From Elysia marginata (taxonomy: Eukaryota; Mollusca; Gastropoda; Plakobranchidae): a stretch of DNA of 28,454 bases. The stretch spans positions 121,066-149,519 of the forward strand of contig BMAT01009059.1 in NCBI GenBank assembly GCA_019649035.1. Direction: 5' to 3'. Positions 22,601-28,454 of this stretch are shown here, one piece after another. Positions within the stretch are counted from its first letter, which is position 1; each line of letters starts with the position of its first letter. The translations under genes were made by a program, and so were the position numbers. A model generated the notes under the pieces. That model had not been told where the DNA came from, did not search any database, and was given only the letters and a program-made list of their open reading frames with translations.

Positions 22601-25600
22601 CACATTAAAGGCCAAAACTTCTCCCACTTCAGATTTTTCGTTTCGATATCACCTCTCTGGTATTTTGGTTGTCATTCTGGAACTTAAAATCAGTACTGGT
22701 AAACAGCCCTGCCATACCTGAACACGTGATTCATACATCTCCTCTGCGTGTAAAATAGCTTCTAACGCCTCTAATGAGTCTATCTGGCTAGGGGAGACAG
22801 CGTCTAACACAGGAGACTTTGAAAATTGGTCTTGAGAATGTTTGCTTGGTGGTGTGACGATGAGCGGGCTGAAGAGACAAAATAAACATGATTGAAAAAA
22901 AAATTACTGGCTTTTCAGCTGGTACTTCTTAGATTGTAAATTTTAATCAGCTTTACTTAAATTGACAGTAAAAGTTTTTCAGTTGCAGGTTTCTCCTCTG
23001 CTTTGATTACAGTATAGACATATGAAAGGAAGCAGATAAACTGATGTTACTTATACTACTACTTCATGTCCTATCTCAAGTAATACACCATACATGAATA
23101 TTCAACAGCATTACTAAGTGCTTTTAGAGATTGTTCACTATTATAAGCAACAGCTTTTAATTGAAATTTTTAGAGGTCATTCAAGCACTCTTTTCTATCC
23201 TAATAACATTGCGATGTAGTTTAAAAACTAACGCCAATAATCCGTCCACGGAACAGTCAAACTTTTATTACTGTTATCACCAAAAATATTTTGTCCATGA
23301 CCACAAAGGGCAGAGTCATGTCTTTTTGTCTCAGCCTAATAGGTTCTGCTTTTTTCCTAAAACCATAGTATTCCATGTAAATGGTGAGGCAGCAGGGCTG
23401 AGTAGTTTGCAAATTGGAGTCATTGTCCTGCATCTAAAGGTTTGAAGGTGACTAATTTTTATTTTACCTTGGAAAAACAATTCCTCCCCACTTTTCTCAG
23501 TGTACCAACCTAAAAGATGGGTACTCGCTATAGGCAGAGCTTGAAATGTGTAAAATGGGTGTGCTGTTATGCTCTGAAATTATAATGAGTTTAATTTACT
23601 ATTTTAAGTATTGGAGTGCTGGGAGAAAAATGTAATGTTTTGAGATTGTATTTATTTATAATCCTTTTAAACAGTATAATGATAATTACCTGCTGTGTTC
23701 AGAATTACTGCGGTCAACAAGCTTCTTTGGACTAGAAAGTGTCTCATCTGATTTACTGTGGTTCTCAACATTCACAACTCCATCTTTCACTTGATAATCT
23801 CCATTATTTGATAAGTTGCTGTTGTCAGAATAAAGGCTGAAGCTGAGATTTAGCTTAGACGACTCCTTTTCTGTGTGGTAGCGAGACAATGGTGTTGGTG
23901 AAACCTGGTCTAACTCATCCTGAAAGGAAAATTTATAAAAAAATATCAACAGTAATCTATATGACATTACAAAAAACTGAACTGCGCCACCAATGATATT
24001 TCCACCAATTCCTGCAAATAAGTGTTCAAATTTGTGAGCTAAATACAAAGTTTAATAACTTTATTTTTAAAATTAACTTCTTAAGATACAAGTTGATAAG
24101 TAGACCAAAAAATTGTCAGGTAACCTATACACTATATACAACATTGAAAACAGTGGAAACCCTCAATTAAGACCTCCTCTCTTATAGGATTTAAGTTAAA
24201 GAACATCCGCTTATATGGGTATAGTAGTATAACCCCTGAACAAATACCCCTCTCTCAAAAGACCTGTTTTTACCAACAATTTTCAAGGTCTTACTACAGG
24301 AGTTCCACTGTAATTTATAATTCACAATTGCTAAATGGATTGTAGTCTAAGGCCTCTTGATCTGAGCTCTGAGAAATTCATGGCATGCCATCGAACTATC
24401 AATAATACAGGCTCACAAATCCATGACTTACTATGATAGTATGTTTTTTTTTGTTGTTTTTTTTTTCATAGAAAACAAATAAGCAGGTTTTTGTCTACGA
24501 CTTTAAAAAAGCAAATATATTATGATGATAGTGTGTAGTAATGGTAAAAAGAGTTAAGAAAAAGAGCGTGAGTAAACTTCATAAGGTAATCTTAATAATA
24601 AACTAAGGGCCAAACAGCCCAATCTTTTAGGTAAGCTGGAAAAAGATTAGAGTGAGGTAGAGTTAGAAAGGACGATCTTGGCTCATTCTGTTAGATAAAC
24701 ATATTCTTACAACAATAATTGTGGTAGAATAGATTGTAAGATTAATTTTCAGAGATCTAAATTGTGCGAGATAAGATATAAAAGTATGAGAATTACCATG
24801 TTAGAGTGTTCATTTGATGAACTAGCTAATCTACTTGCAATAGGAGATAGAGATGCAAGTAAACACTGTGAGGATAGGTAAGTATACATATAGTAAGGAC
24901 TAGAATTAGGAATTTAGATCTAGTTACATAAATTGTGTGTAGACTTATGGGGTCCTGTGTTTATTACTTTCTCTAGGACTGGTGAGAGCTAGAAGTAGCA
25001 CTCTTTTTAAATGAAGACGAGTTTGCTGTCTGAGGAAGGAGCCCATGGATGCAAGAGGTCCAGGAACTACAGATAAATTCAGGGATGAGATCAAGTGCTT
25101 GAAGTATAACGCAGAGTAAAGCAGCTGCATAAGAAAGCCCATCGGGAAGAGTCAGGAGACAAGTGTGAGAGCTGGAATCGGCAGTTAAATAGTGAAATCT
25201 TGGAGTAATCAAAATAGTAGTTAAATATATGTAATTTTGAGGCGCTATGGATTTAGAGCGTGTATGTTTGATGATTTCAAGTTTTGTTTCAATAATTCAT
25301 GCTCAGTCTTTATGTTTTGAATTAAAAAAATTAATTGAAAATTTACTTAACCCGTTACCTGTAACGTATCTCACTTTATTTTCATTGTATGTTTTATGCG
25401 ATAGCATGGACAATTTATAAATAATTGCAATTTTTTATAGTCAAACACTTAAAAATGATGTTTGCTGCTGTAATTGGTGAAATTTTATTTGTGTGTATTG
25501 TCACAATTAATATACATAGAATGCTTTGAGCTACCATAGAAAAGAGTGCTAGACATGAATGTTATTTATTATCATTATTATCAATCGTGTCACAGTAGTG

Positions 25601-28210
25601 TTGTCTGCAATTTTAGAAGACACCAAGGGGAAAAAAAAGTTGAAAAGCACAGAAAATGCATTGGGAGACAAAGAAATTTGAGTATTGCAGAGTGGATAGA
25701 CTCAGAGATGGATAGGTTTGGCAATTTGGGAAACAGATTGAAGAGAGAAGTAATCATGGAATGAAAGAATTTTTATATTTTCATTTATAATGTACAGGCA
25801 TTGATGCACAGAATGTAGCAAGAGCATAATTATTATATGTTTCCTTTATACTGTAGTGAAAAGCTTTCTTATATTTATAAAACCAATACCACTTGAAAAC
25901 TCATTCAAAAAAGGTGGGCATGGTTTTTACTGAATGTTGCTCAAAAATTCAAAGTGAAATTGAAAATTGTTGTTTTAAATTTTGTTTGTGTCATCTTGAA
26001 TCCTTCAAGGATAACAAAATATTAAGGCCTAGTTATATAAATGAGATAACTAGTGGCACTTCAGAATTTACATTTCTTCAATTTCAATAGACATTGACAT
26101 TTAAACCATTTCTGAACATCTTTCACACCTAATTCATATTCAAAATTTCAATGTTTTATACTAAATGTGTATAATTTCAATTGGTACAGCTGCTAAGGAC
26201 TTTATCACCTTTATAGTTGTGTAAACTTTAAATATGCGATTTTTTCCCTTTCTGAAATTAGTTGGTCCTAATCCTGCCTAATCACACAGAAGTATAGTAG
26301 AGCTTTGCTGTTTGTTGTATTTGAGAGAAGAGAAAATCCTACTAGTAACTAGTACAGTAAGCACTATTTACCATTTTTGACTTCAGACTTATTATGACTG
26401 GTTGCAACATGTGATTGAAGTTAAACTGTTATTTTATAATGTGCAAGTTTTCTTTGTGTCTAAAAAAACATTAAATAGTCTGGCTTGACCGTTCATGTTT
26501 GATTCATCAGTCACAATGATGATAAACCGTATAAATAGGCCCTGATGTTACTTACAGCCTCTCCATTTAAGAGGATCTTTAGAAGATTTTTAAAACCATG
26601 TTAGTTCCCATCAACCCTCCGAAGAAAACCCCTTCCCTGCACTAAAAATTCATGTTTTAACTCTTTAACCATGTAAATGTCTTATACTTCTGCGCATAAT
26701 TTTTCTAGGTCTAGATCTACATGTGCGGTTGTAACTTCTAGATCGCTGCAAATATCGCTAAAAGAGTTAAATTTAACTTCTTTTGGAAGTTTAATCTACT
26801 ATAATCAACATCTGGGGTCAAACTATTTCAGTTTTATTCGTATATCGTCTTTCTCCCCTTCTTAGTTATGACAATACATTGGACGCTGACAGCGTCCATC
26901 CGTGGATATAAAATGGTGCACCAGACGTTGACAGCGTCCGGCCATTGTTATAGAGTTAAGTCAAGATTATGAACAGTCAGCCATACATTTGGACATGGTT
27001 GCATAAAATCAGATTTCTAATTTTTTTAAAGTTTCACTAAAAAAAATTTCTAATGGTAGGGGCAGACAACCTAATCAGCAGTGAACTGAAAGGTTTTTAG
27101 AAAACTAAAGGATGACACTGCTTTTCAGCAGGTTCCACTGTGGAGTATCACTATTTCCTTAAAAATAAAGTGACGGTACAAAATGATTCCAACATCCAAC
27201 TAGCACACAGGTTTTCACAAATTAGGCTCTTTCAAAGTTTCATTACAAAAGCGATATAACTCTAGAATTAACCATAATGCCCTTACTTCATCTTTTAGAA
27301 GACAGTAAGAATGGGTGTTGAAGTGCAATTTTACTGAAATTACTAGATCTGTTGAATTGTACTATGCAGCATCTTCATTTTATCACTTAATTTTTATATT
27401 TAGTAATAGTATTTAACTAAAAATAATTAGGCCTACTATATAAATCTCATTTTACAGCGCTTTTTATTTTATTTTTTTTAAAGATTTGAATTTTTATAAA
27501 ATTTGTTACTAGACTCTAGATGATGTTAAGGTTATAATTATTGCATTTAACACCCAACTTGCACTTAGGTTTATTATAATTTATGTAAATTGTAAGGTAA
27601 AGTTTTTCTGATTAATTTTACAAAGCTGAAAATGAATCTTTAAAAGTCAAACTGACACAGCTCTGAGAAAATACAATGTTGTTGAAGCTAGGGTTTTTCA
27701 TTTATCACCTGCTTCTTTTTTAATTCTAGTCCTAGAAGTAAATGCCTTTATAAAAATTTCCATTTTTATTTTCAAGAGAGTGGGTGTTTAAGTCCAATTT
27801 TACCAAAATTTAGTCTCTAGAGACTTTAGAAAGGGTGGCACCCTTGTGTCATGTGTGGAAATCCTTCCTTTTTTTCTGCTGTTGAGTGAATCCAACTCCA
27901 AGTATGTATGATGAATCTCTATATATGTGATTGGCTGATTAGATAACTTCAAAAATGCTGTGGAAATATATCATGGGTGATCCTCCAACAGAAAGTTGTG
28001 GATTATCTGATTTAACGACTCTCATTAAAAAAAAAATTTTTATTTAATTAGGCACATGGTCATGGAACTAAAATTACAAATTAGAATCTAGAATCTACCG
28101 GACAGTTCTAGATGTTCACTCACCTTAAGTTTCATACAGTCTATTTCTTTCATATAAACTAATCTGCCTTTTGGAGTTGTTCGAAGTGCTTCACAAACAG
28201 GCCCGGACAT
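7188..28210 (-). CDS. GLE1: GLE1, nuclear-pore mRNA export factor, 14 coding exons (gene span)
   Basis: Join on the minus strand: 28210-28124, 23919-23690, 22868-22718, 20795-20647, 19445-19385, 17772-17705, 15236-15059, 13950-13842, 13420-13332, 12976-12931, 12161-12058, 9390-9178, 8765-8575, 7668-7188. The sum is 2157 nt (718 residues plus stop), all junctions are GT/AG and all phases agree. Known role of the family: with inositol hexakisphosphate, GLE1 activates the DEAD-box ATPase DDX19/Dbp5 on the cytoplasmic face of the nuclear pore to remodel exported mRNPs; it also acts in translation. Seen here: N-terminal 'ALRTTPKGRLVY' (human ALRSSDKGRLCY), a charged coiled coil at about residues 157-375, and a C-terminal HEAT-like domain with 'AVNTPINAIS', 'GEEQV', 'HESAFPIA', 'HPHGLENGWMW' and a 'HFWFH' end. 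The end matches the human B isoform, whose tail binds NUP42. No frameshift or internal stop was seen, so the gene looks functional. It is larger than human mainly through a proline-rich loop in exon 14. Identification is very secure; individual splice sites are by eye. Confidence 0.96.
8575..8765 (-). CDS. GLE1: GLE1 coding exon 13 (residues 496-559)
   Basis: Acceptor catcaacag|AGA, donor TATCACAG|gtgagg, 191 nt. It encodes 'KGEEQVSSLHESAFPIAAVL' and 'PIVGDLFMAHLQSMCPYVLP', colinear with human 'QGEEEVASHHEAAFPIAVV' and 'RVGDLILAHLHKKCPYSVP'. It is one of the best conserved parts of the family. Confidence 0.96.
9178..9390 (-). CDS. GLE1: GLE1 coding exon 12 (start of C-terminal domain, residues 425-495)
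   Basis: Acceptor catatgtctcag|GTG, donor CTAGTG|gtgagt, 213 nt. It encodes 'DLQRAVNTPINAIS', 'LRDKLHRLLS' and 'SGRSI', colinear with human 'DLQKAATIPVSQIS', 'KEIFDKIHSLLS' and 'GGRSV'. In human GLE1 the nucleocytoplasmic shuttling segment lies around here, and conserved Lys/Arg of this domain contact inositol hexakisphosphate. Confidence 0.95.
9421..10515 (-). mobile_element. 5'-truncated CR1/L2/Jockey-type LINE relic (reverse transcriptase C-terminal part)
   Basis: Conceptual pieces on the minus strand, in order: 'WMVTNKLKLNREKANVIFV', 'AVRYLGFYFDSNLKME', 'SRLDYCDSLY', 'LQKIHNRAAKIT', 'KGLHWLPIER', 'NLAPSYLQDLVMPYKPAR', 'AWNSLSEDTHTCN' and 'STFKKKLKTELFKRAF'. These are the usual blocks of the reverse-transcriptase C-terminal region of CR1/L2-like non-LTR retrotransposons. 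Several frameshifts and stops separate the pieces, so it is dead. The 3' end near 9421-9470 carries the typical 'gcgcaatataaataaag' tail. It lies in GLE1 intron 11. Confidence 0.88.
9901..12057. other. GLE1 intron 11, overall content
   Basis: The 2.67-kb intron (12057-9391) is about half occupied by the CR1/L2-like LINE relic and a SINE. Between them (10516-11713) is A+T-rich sequence with short hairpins such as GAGCAG-AG-CTGCTC near 10580; nothing else is recognised. Confidence 0.5.
11714..12030 (+). mobile_element. tRNA-derived SINE, second family, in GLE1 intron 11
   Basis: The head has A-box-like 'TAGTGGTAGACGCT' (about 11724-11737) and B-box-like 'GGTGTTCCAGTCC' (about 11759-11771). The tail is 'gcgctgtataaaaatgc', a LINE-type 3' end. 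The 3' part (about 11930-12015) matches, in opposite orientation, sequence at 2531-2640 and 14000-14100, defining a dispersed family. It ends about 27 bp from the exon 11 donor site. Confidence 0.75.
12058..12161 (-). CDS. GLE1: GLE1 coding exon 11 (residues 390-424)
   Basis: Acceptor ctttcctcag|TG, donor CCGCAA|gtgagt, 104 nt. It encodes 'LSHALKERRAKHDLLAQVEA' and 'FVTNSNPQ', matching the family segment just before the C-terminal domain (human has 'LTNSKD' nearby). Confidence 0.88.
12597..12870 (+). mobile_element. RTE-like LINE relic, C-terminal end of the reverse transcriptase ORF
   Basis: The open frame at 12599-12820 encodes 'LLTIVRQRKLKRYGHTTRSS', 'GLAKTIMQ' and 'GGRRRGRQKKRWEDNIRKWT', a signature of the reverse-transcriptase tail of a LINE group very common in molluscs and cnidarians. 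A one-base shift near 12795 reopens the expected end ('EEWKAVVRRCSMRPDV') and a stop at about 12868. It is 5' truncated and non-functional, in GLE1 intron 10. Confidence 0.85.
12931..12976 (-). CDS. GLE1: GLE1 coding exon 10, a 46-nt short exon (residues 375-390)
   Basis: Acceptor taccatctag|GCT, donor GTGGAG|gtgaga. It encodes 'AKKQEAAAAIAQECG'. It is required for frame: exon 9 ends in phase 0 and exon 11 needs one leading base, which this exon supplies. Its length is not a multiple of three, so skipping it would shift the frame. Confidence 0.85.
13332..13420 (-). CDS. GLE1: GLE1 coding exon 9 (coiled coil, residues 345-374)
   Basis: Acceptor tttttcag|TT, donor AAGAAT|gtaaga, 89 nt. It encodes 'EISSQLKEVAEKKKQEEVKQ', the last Lys/Glu-rich block before the C-terminal domain. 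Confidence 0.87.
13842..13950 (-). CDS. GLE1: GLE1 coding exon 8 (residues 309-345)
   Basis: Acceptor ttccctgcag|TTG, donor AAATTG|gtgagt, 109 nt. It encodes 'LQQAFQTGNLSDELFSEFQN' and then 'KAVIFINKQI', an amphipathic stretch near the end of the coiled-coil region. A SINE lies about 50 bp upstream of the acceptor. Confidence 0.87.
14000..14304 (-). mobile_element. tRNA-derived SINE, second family, in GLE1 intron 7
   Basis: Read on the minus strand, it starts with a degenerate tRNA-like head ('catggttaagtggtctac' near 14303-14285, A-box-like; B box decayed) and ends with 'gcatttcagtggattacac'. The 3' portion aligns with the copies at 11714-12030 and 2525-2640. The end nearest exon 8 is about 50 bp from its acceptor. 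Confidence 0.7.
14471..14560. other. Possible single end of a piggyBac-like element
   Basis: 'TTAACCTTTCCCGTACCGCG' at 14471-14490 looks like a piggyBac-type end beginning at a TTAA, and it is followed by the perfect palindrome ATTTGTATACAAAT (14493-14506). I could not find the matching opposite end, so this is only suggestive. Confidence 0.3.
15059..15236 (-). CDS. GLE1: GLE1 coding exon 7 (coiled coil, residues 249-308)
   Basis: Acceptor tttcttag|A, donor CTCAAG|gtgata, 178 nt. It encodes 'REEECQHKYKQLKSLVNQVQ' (first Arg split with exon 6) through 'MDKACAHLPLK'. The second half is less charged and matches the later part of the family coiled-coil region. Confidence 0.87.
15237..16628. other. 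GLE1 intron 6, proximal part, unrecognised
   Basis: A stretch around 16004-16500 is less A+T-rich than its surroundings and has a 129-codon minus-strand open frame. On the plus strand, broken pieces such as 'LYADDLRAVWKNRFAKIFDI' and 'NVNLFNVLHPALITNSFSYR' can be read. It may be an old retroelement or processed sequence, but I could not assign it to a family. Confidence 0.3.
16629..17683. mobile_element. Non-autonomous element with terminal inverted repeats, about 1.05 kb
   Basis: The left end 'gtagccgtatgcataatcacc' (16629-16649) and the reverse complement of the right end 'gtagccgtatgcttaatcacc' (17682-17662) match at 20 of 21 bases. Each end overlaps a TA, possibly the target duplication. 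Subterminal 'tatgcataa' copies lie near 16702 and 17572, and 'ccgtaa/ttacgg' motifs recur in the outer 200-250 bp. A hairpin CCCCGTAA...TTACGGGG sits at 16648-16668. No transposase frame is visible; the middle (about 16820-17420) shows no structure I recognise. Family is not assigned. Confidence 0.78.
17705..17772 (-). CDS. GLE1: GLE1 coding exon 6 (coiled coil, residues 227-249)
   Basis: Acceptor tttcatcctcag|AAAATG, donor AAAAG|gttggt, 68 nt. It encodes 'KMDTKQKEIEQKRLHLEREQ', a continuous charged helix. The donor (gttggt) is weaker than the other GLE1 donors, and a transposon-like inverted repeat starts about 20 bases into the intron. Confidence 0.83.
18003..18186. repeat. 56-bp tandem repeat, about 3.2 copies, in GLE1 intron 5
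   Basis: Units begin with 'aaacctgtgaaa' at 18003, 18059 and 18115, with a final 'aaacct' at 18175. Units 1 and 2 are exactly 56 bp; the third is 60 bp with small insertions. Shared internal blocks are 'tccatatagtc' and 'gattcaggttc'. No function is apparent. Confidence 0.88.
18187..20646. other. GLE1 introns 5 (distal) and 4, little content
   Basis: Apart from exon 5 this is A+T-rich intron sequence. 'cagtggaaactcctt' near 19787 resembles one end of the 160-bp MITE but has no partner. Nothing else is recognised. Confidence 0.45.
19385..19445 (-). CDS. GLE1: GLE1 coding exon 5 (coiled coil, residues 206-226)
   Basis: Acceptor tttgttgcag|G, donor AAGGAG|gtgaat, 61 nt. It encodes 'KAEADRKLQSLRENNERHKE', continuing the helix. 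The first base completes an Ala codon split with exon 4. Confidence 0.88.
20647..20795 (-). CDS. GLE1: GLE1 coding exon 4 (coiled coil, residues 157-206)
   Basis: Acceptor ccacaacag|AGA, donor GCTGC|gtaagc, 149 nt. It encodes a strongly charged helix including 'FERCKKHEEHNRNLTNFM' and 'IEHLKEKRQNSIERKQQ', fitting the start of the GLE1 coiled coil, which mediates self-association in the human protein. Confidence 0.88.
20997..21461. mobile_element. Inverted-repeat element of about 465 bp in GLE1 intron 3
   Basis: The left end 'gttgaccagacctgcc' and the reverse complement of the right end 'gttaaccagacctgct' match at 14 of 16. Subterminal 'aaaatcagta/aaaatcagaa' motifs recur near 21029, 21053, 21356, 21381 and 21412 in the outer parts. 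No coding frame is recognised. Probable non-autonomous DNA transposon; family unknown. Confidence 0.6.
21776..22713. mobile_element. Two adjacent diverged copies of one repeat (about 0.4 kb each) in GLE1 intron 3
   Basis: The segment at 21796-21930 ('atttcagtattttctacagc...') is repeated directly at 22327-22435 ('atttcagcattttccacagt...'), and the following parts (22075-22212 and 22612-22713) also resemble each other ('tggtac', 'tttcgata', 'gtcat.ctgg'). The outer ends are loosely inverted: 'agagctgccaacctttgatactg' (left) against 'agggctgtttaccagtactg' (right, reverse complement). The right end sits about five bases from the exon 3 donor. Boundaries are approximate. Confidence 0.5.
22718..22868 (-). 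CDS. GLE1: GLE1 coding exon 3 (residues 106-156)
   Basis: Acceptor ttgtctcttcag|C, donor GTTCAG|gtatgg, 151 nt, phases match both neighbours. It encodes 'PLIVTPPSKHSQ' and then an acidic helix 'SLEALEAILHAEEMYESR' leading into the coiled coil. A repeat with inverted ends begins about five bases inside the following intron. Confidence 0.85.
23690..23919 (-). CDS. GLE1: GLE1 coding exon 2 (residues 30-106)
   Basis: Acceptor tttcctttcag|GAT, donor CAGCAG|gtaatt. The exon is 230 nt and ends two bases into a codon. It encodes a Ser/Asn/Asp-rich, presumably disordered linker starting 'DELDQVSPTPLS'. This part of GLE1 is poorly conserved in the family, so support is from splice sites, open frame and phase rather than homology. 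Confidence 0.8.
24151..24310. mobile_element. 160-bp MITE, copy B, in GLE1 intron 1
   Basis: Starts 'cagtggaaaccctcaattaa' and ends 'aggagttccactg'. It aligns over its whole length, same orientation, with the copy at 3035-3194, including the shared 'aagacctgtttttaccaaca' near 24260. Equal length and terminal inverted repeats argue for two insertions of one element. Confidence 0.82.
24311..26656. other. GLE1 intron 1, middle part, no gene recognised
   Basis: Short open frames on the minus strand at 24945-25212 ('LPDGLSYAAALLCVILQALD') have no known family signature and I do not call them. The rest is A+T-rich sequence. Confidence 0.45.
26657..26959. mobile_element. piggyBac-like MITE flanked by TTAA, in GLE1 intron 1
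   Basis: TTAA at 26657-26660 and 26956-26959 bound an inverted repeat: left 'TTAACTCTTTAACCATG', right (reverse complement) 'TTAACTCTATAACAATG', 15 of 17 identical. TTAA target duplication is diagnostic of piggyBac-type transposition. Inside are two near-palindromes built on GACGCTGACAGCGTC (26881-26897, 26923-26939), of the kind found in piggyBac ends. Length 303 bp, no coding frame, so it would depend on a transposase elsewhere. Confidence 0.72.
26960..28123. other. GLE1 intron 1, 5' part
   Basis: A weak direct repeat of about 45 bp is visible: 'gaatgggtgttgaagtgcaa' near 27310 and 'gagtgggtgtttaagtccaa' near 27780, both followed by 'ttttac'. No coding sequence or element boundary is recognised. 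Confidence 0.4.
28124..28210 (-). CDS. GLE1: GLE1 coding exon 1 (start codon, residues 1-29)
   Basis: Begins at the ATG (28210-28208), with G at position -3 and an in-frame TGA 36 nt upstream, so translation cannot start further 5' on this exon. The encoded 'EALRTTPKGRLVYMKEI' matches the human GLE1 N-terminus, known to bind NUP155. Donor is AAG|gtgagt and the exon ends in phase 0. It is separated from exon 2 by a 4.2-kb intron; an unrecognised small exon in that gap is possible but not needed for frame. Confidence 0.85.
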
Positions 28211-28454
28211 TGCAAGATCTGGAAATCTTAAATAGCCTGTAGTTCAAAAGTGCTTTGACAGCCTGTTCAGGGTCTAAAATCTAGATTCTACTTCTACTGT
28301 TCTAGATCTAGAATCTAGATTTCAAACCTAACATAGTAAAAACTTTGTCCTAATAAAAATGCTAACAATCAAATTTCTGCCTGGTTAGTGGTTTGACTGC
28401 GTCTGACTACAGTGTGTAGTGTACAGGCCTATGCCATGGGCATGGCTCTTTACT
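28211..28454 (-). promoter_or_regulatory. GLE1 5' UTR / upstream side
   Basis: Sequence immediately upstream of the GLE1 start codon, read on the minus strand. I see no TATA box or initiator that I would place confidently. The only visible structure is a palindromic 'ttctagatctagaa' near 28302-28315 and neighbouring 'tctagattc' copies. An upstream non-coding exon could lie beyond the window edge. Confidence 0.3.

Noticed and set aside
24945..25212. Overlapping minus-strand frames of 65 and 79 codons in intron 1
   Set aside because: Low-complexity Ser/Leu content, no family match and no exon-like borders compatible with GLE1 phases.
28260..28320. A promoter element from the repeated 'ctagatctag' palindrome upstream of GLE1
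   Set aside because: Similar strings are scattered across introns (near 17130 and 26710), so it looks like background composition of this genome, not a specific site.

Overview
This is animal nuclear DNA, A+T-rich, with spliced genes, short exons, long introns and many degraded transposable elements. Repeat style (tRNA-derived SINEs, RTE-like LINE tails, frequent 'taggcctac' and 'ctagatctag' strings) makes a lophotrochozoan, probably a gastropod mollusc, my best guess. That guess is an inference. Nothing bacterial, phage-like or CRISPR-like is present.

One protein-coding gene fills most of the window: GLE1, the mRNA-export factor of the nuclear pore, on the minus strand. I could assemble all 14 coding exons by hand, from the ATG at 28210 to the stop at 7188. 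Every junction has GT/AG borders and compatible phase. The exons total 2157 nt, encoding 718 residues, against about 698 for human GLE1B. Order on the protein: a short N-terminus resembling the NUP155-binding end, a Ser/Asn-rich linker (exons 2-3), a long charged coiled coil (exons 4-9), and the HEAT-like C-terminal domain that binds DDX19 with inositol hexakisphosphate (exons 11-14). It ends like the long human B form.

Layout from left to right. 1-7187 is the downstream flank and 3' UTR: microsatellites, an RTE-like LINE relic with a GAA tail, a SINE-tail fragment inside a local duplication, a 160-bp MITE, a tRNA-derived SINE with a perfect 13-bp target-site duplication, and decayed duplicates of the last coding stretch of GLE1. 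7188-28210 is GLE1. Its introns hold a CR1/L2-like LINE relic (intron 11), another RTE-like LINE relic (intron 10), two SINEs (introns 7 and 11), a roughly 1.05-kb element with terminal inverted repeats (intron 6), a 56-bp tandem repeat (intron 5), two further inverted-repeat element families (intron 3), a second copy of the 160-bp MITE and a piggyBac-like TTAA-flanked MITE (intron 1). 28211-28454 is the 5' UTR/promoter side.

I found no convincing new multi-gene system. The observations most worth checking are the duplicated GLE1 terminal coding segment (a possible alternative last exon), the piggyBac-like MITE with near-palindromic internal motifs, and the repeated placement of element ends within about 5 to 30 bp of GLE1 5' splice sites.
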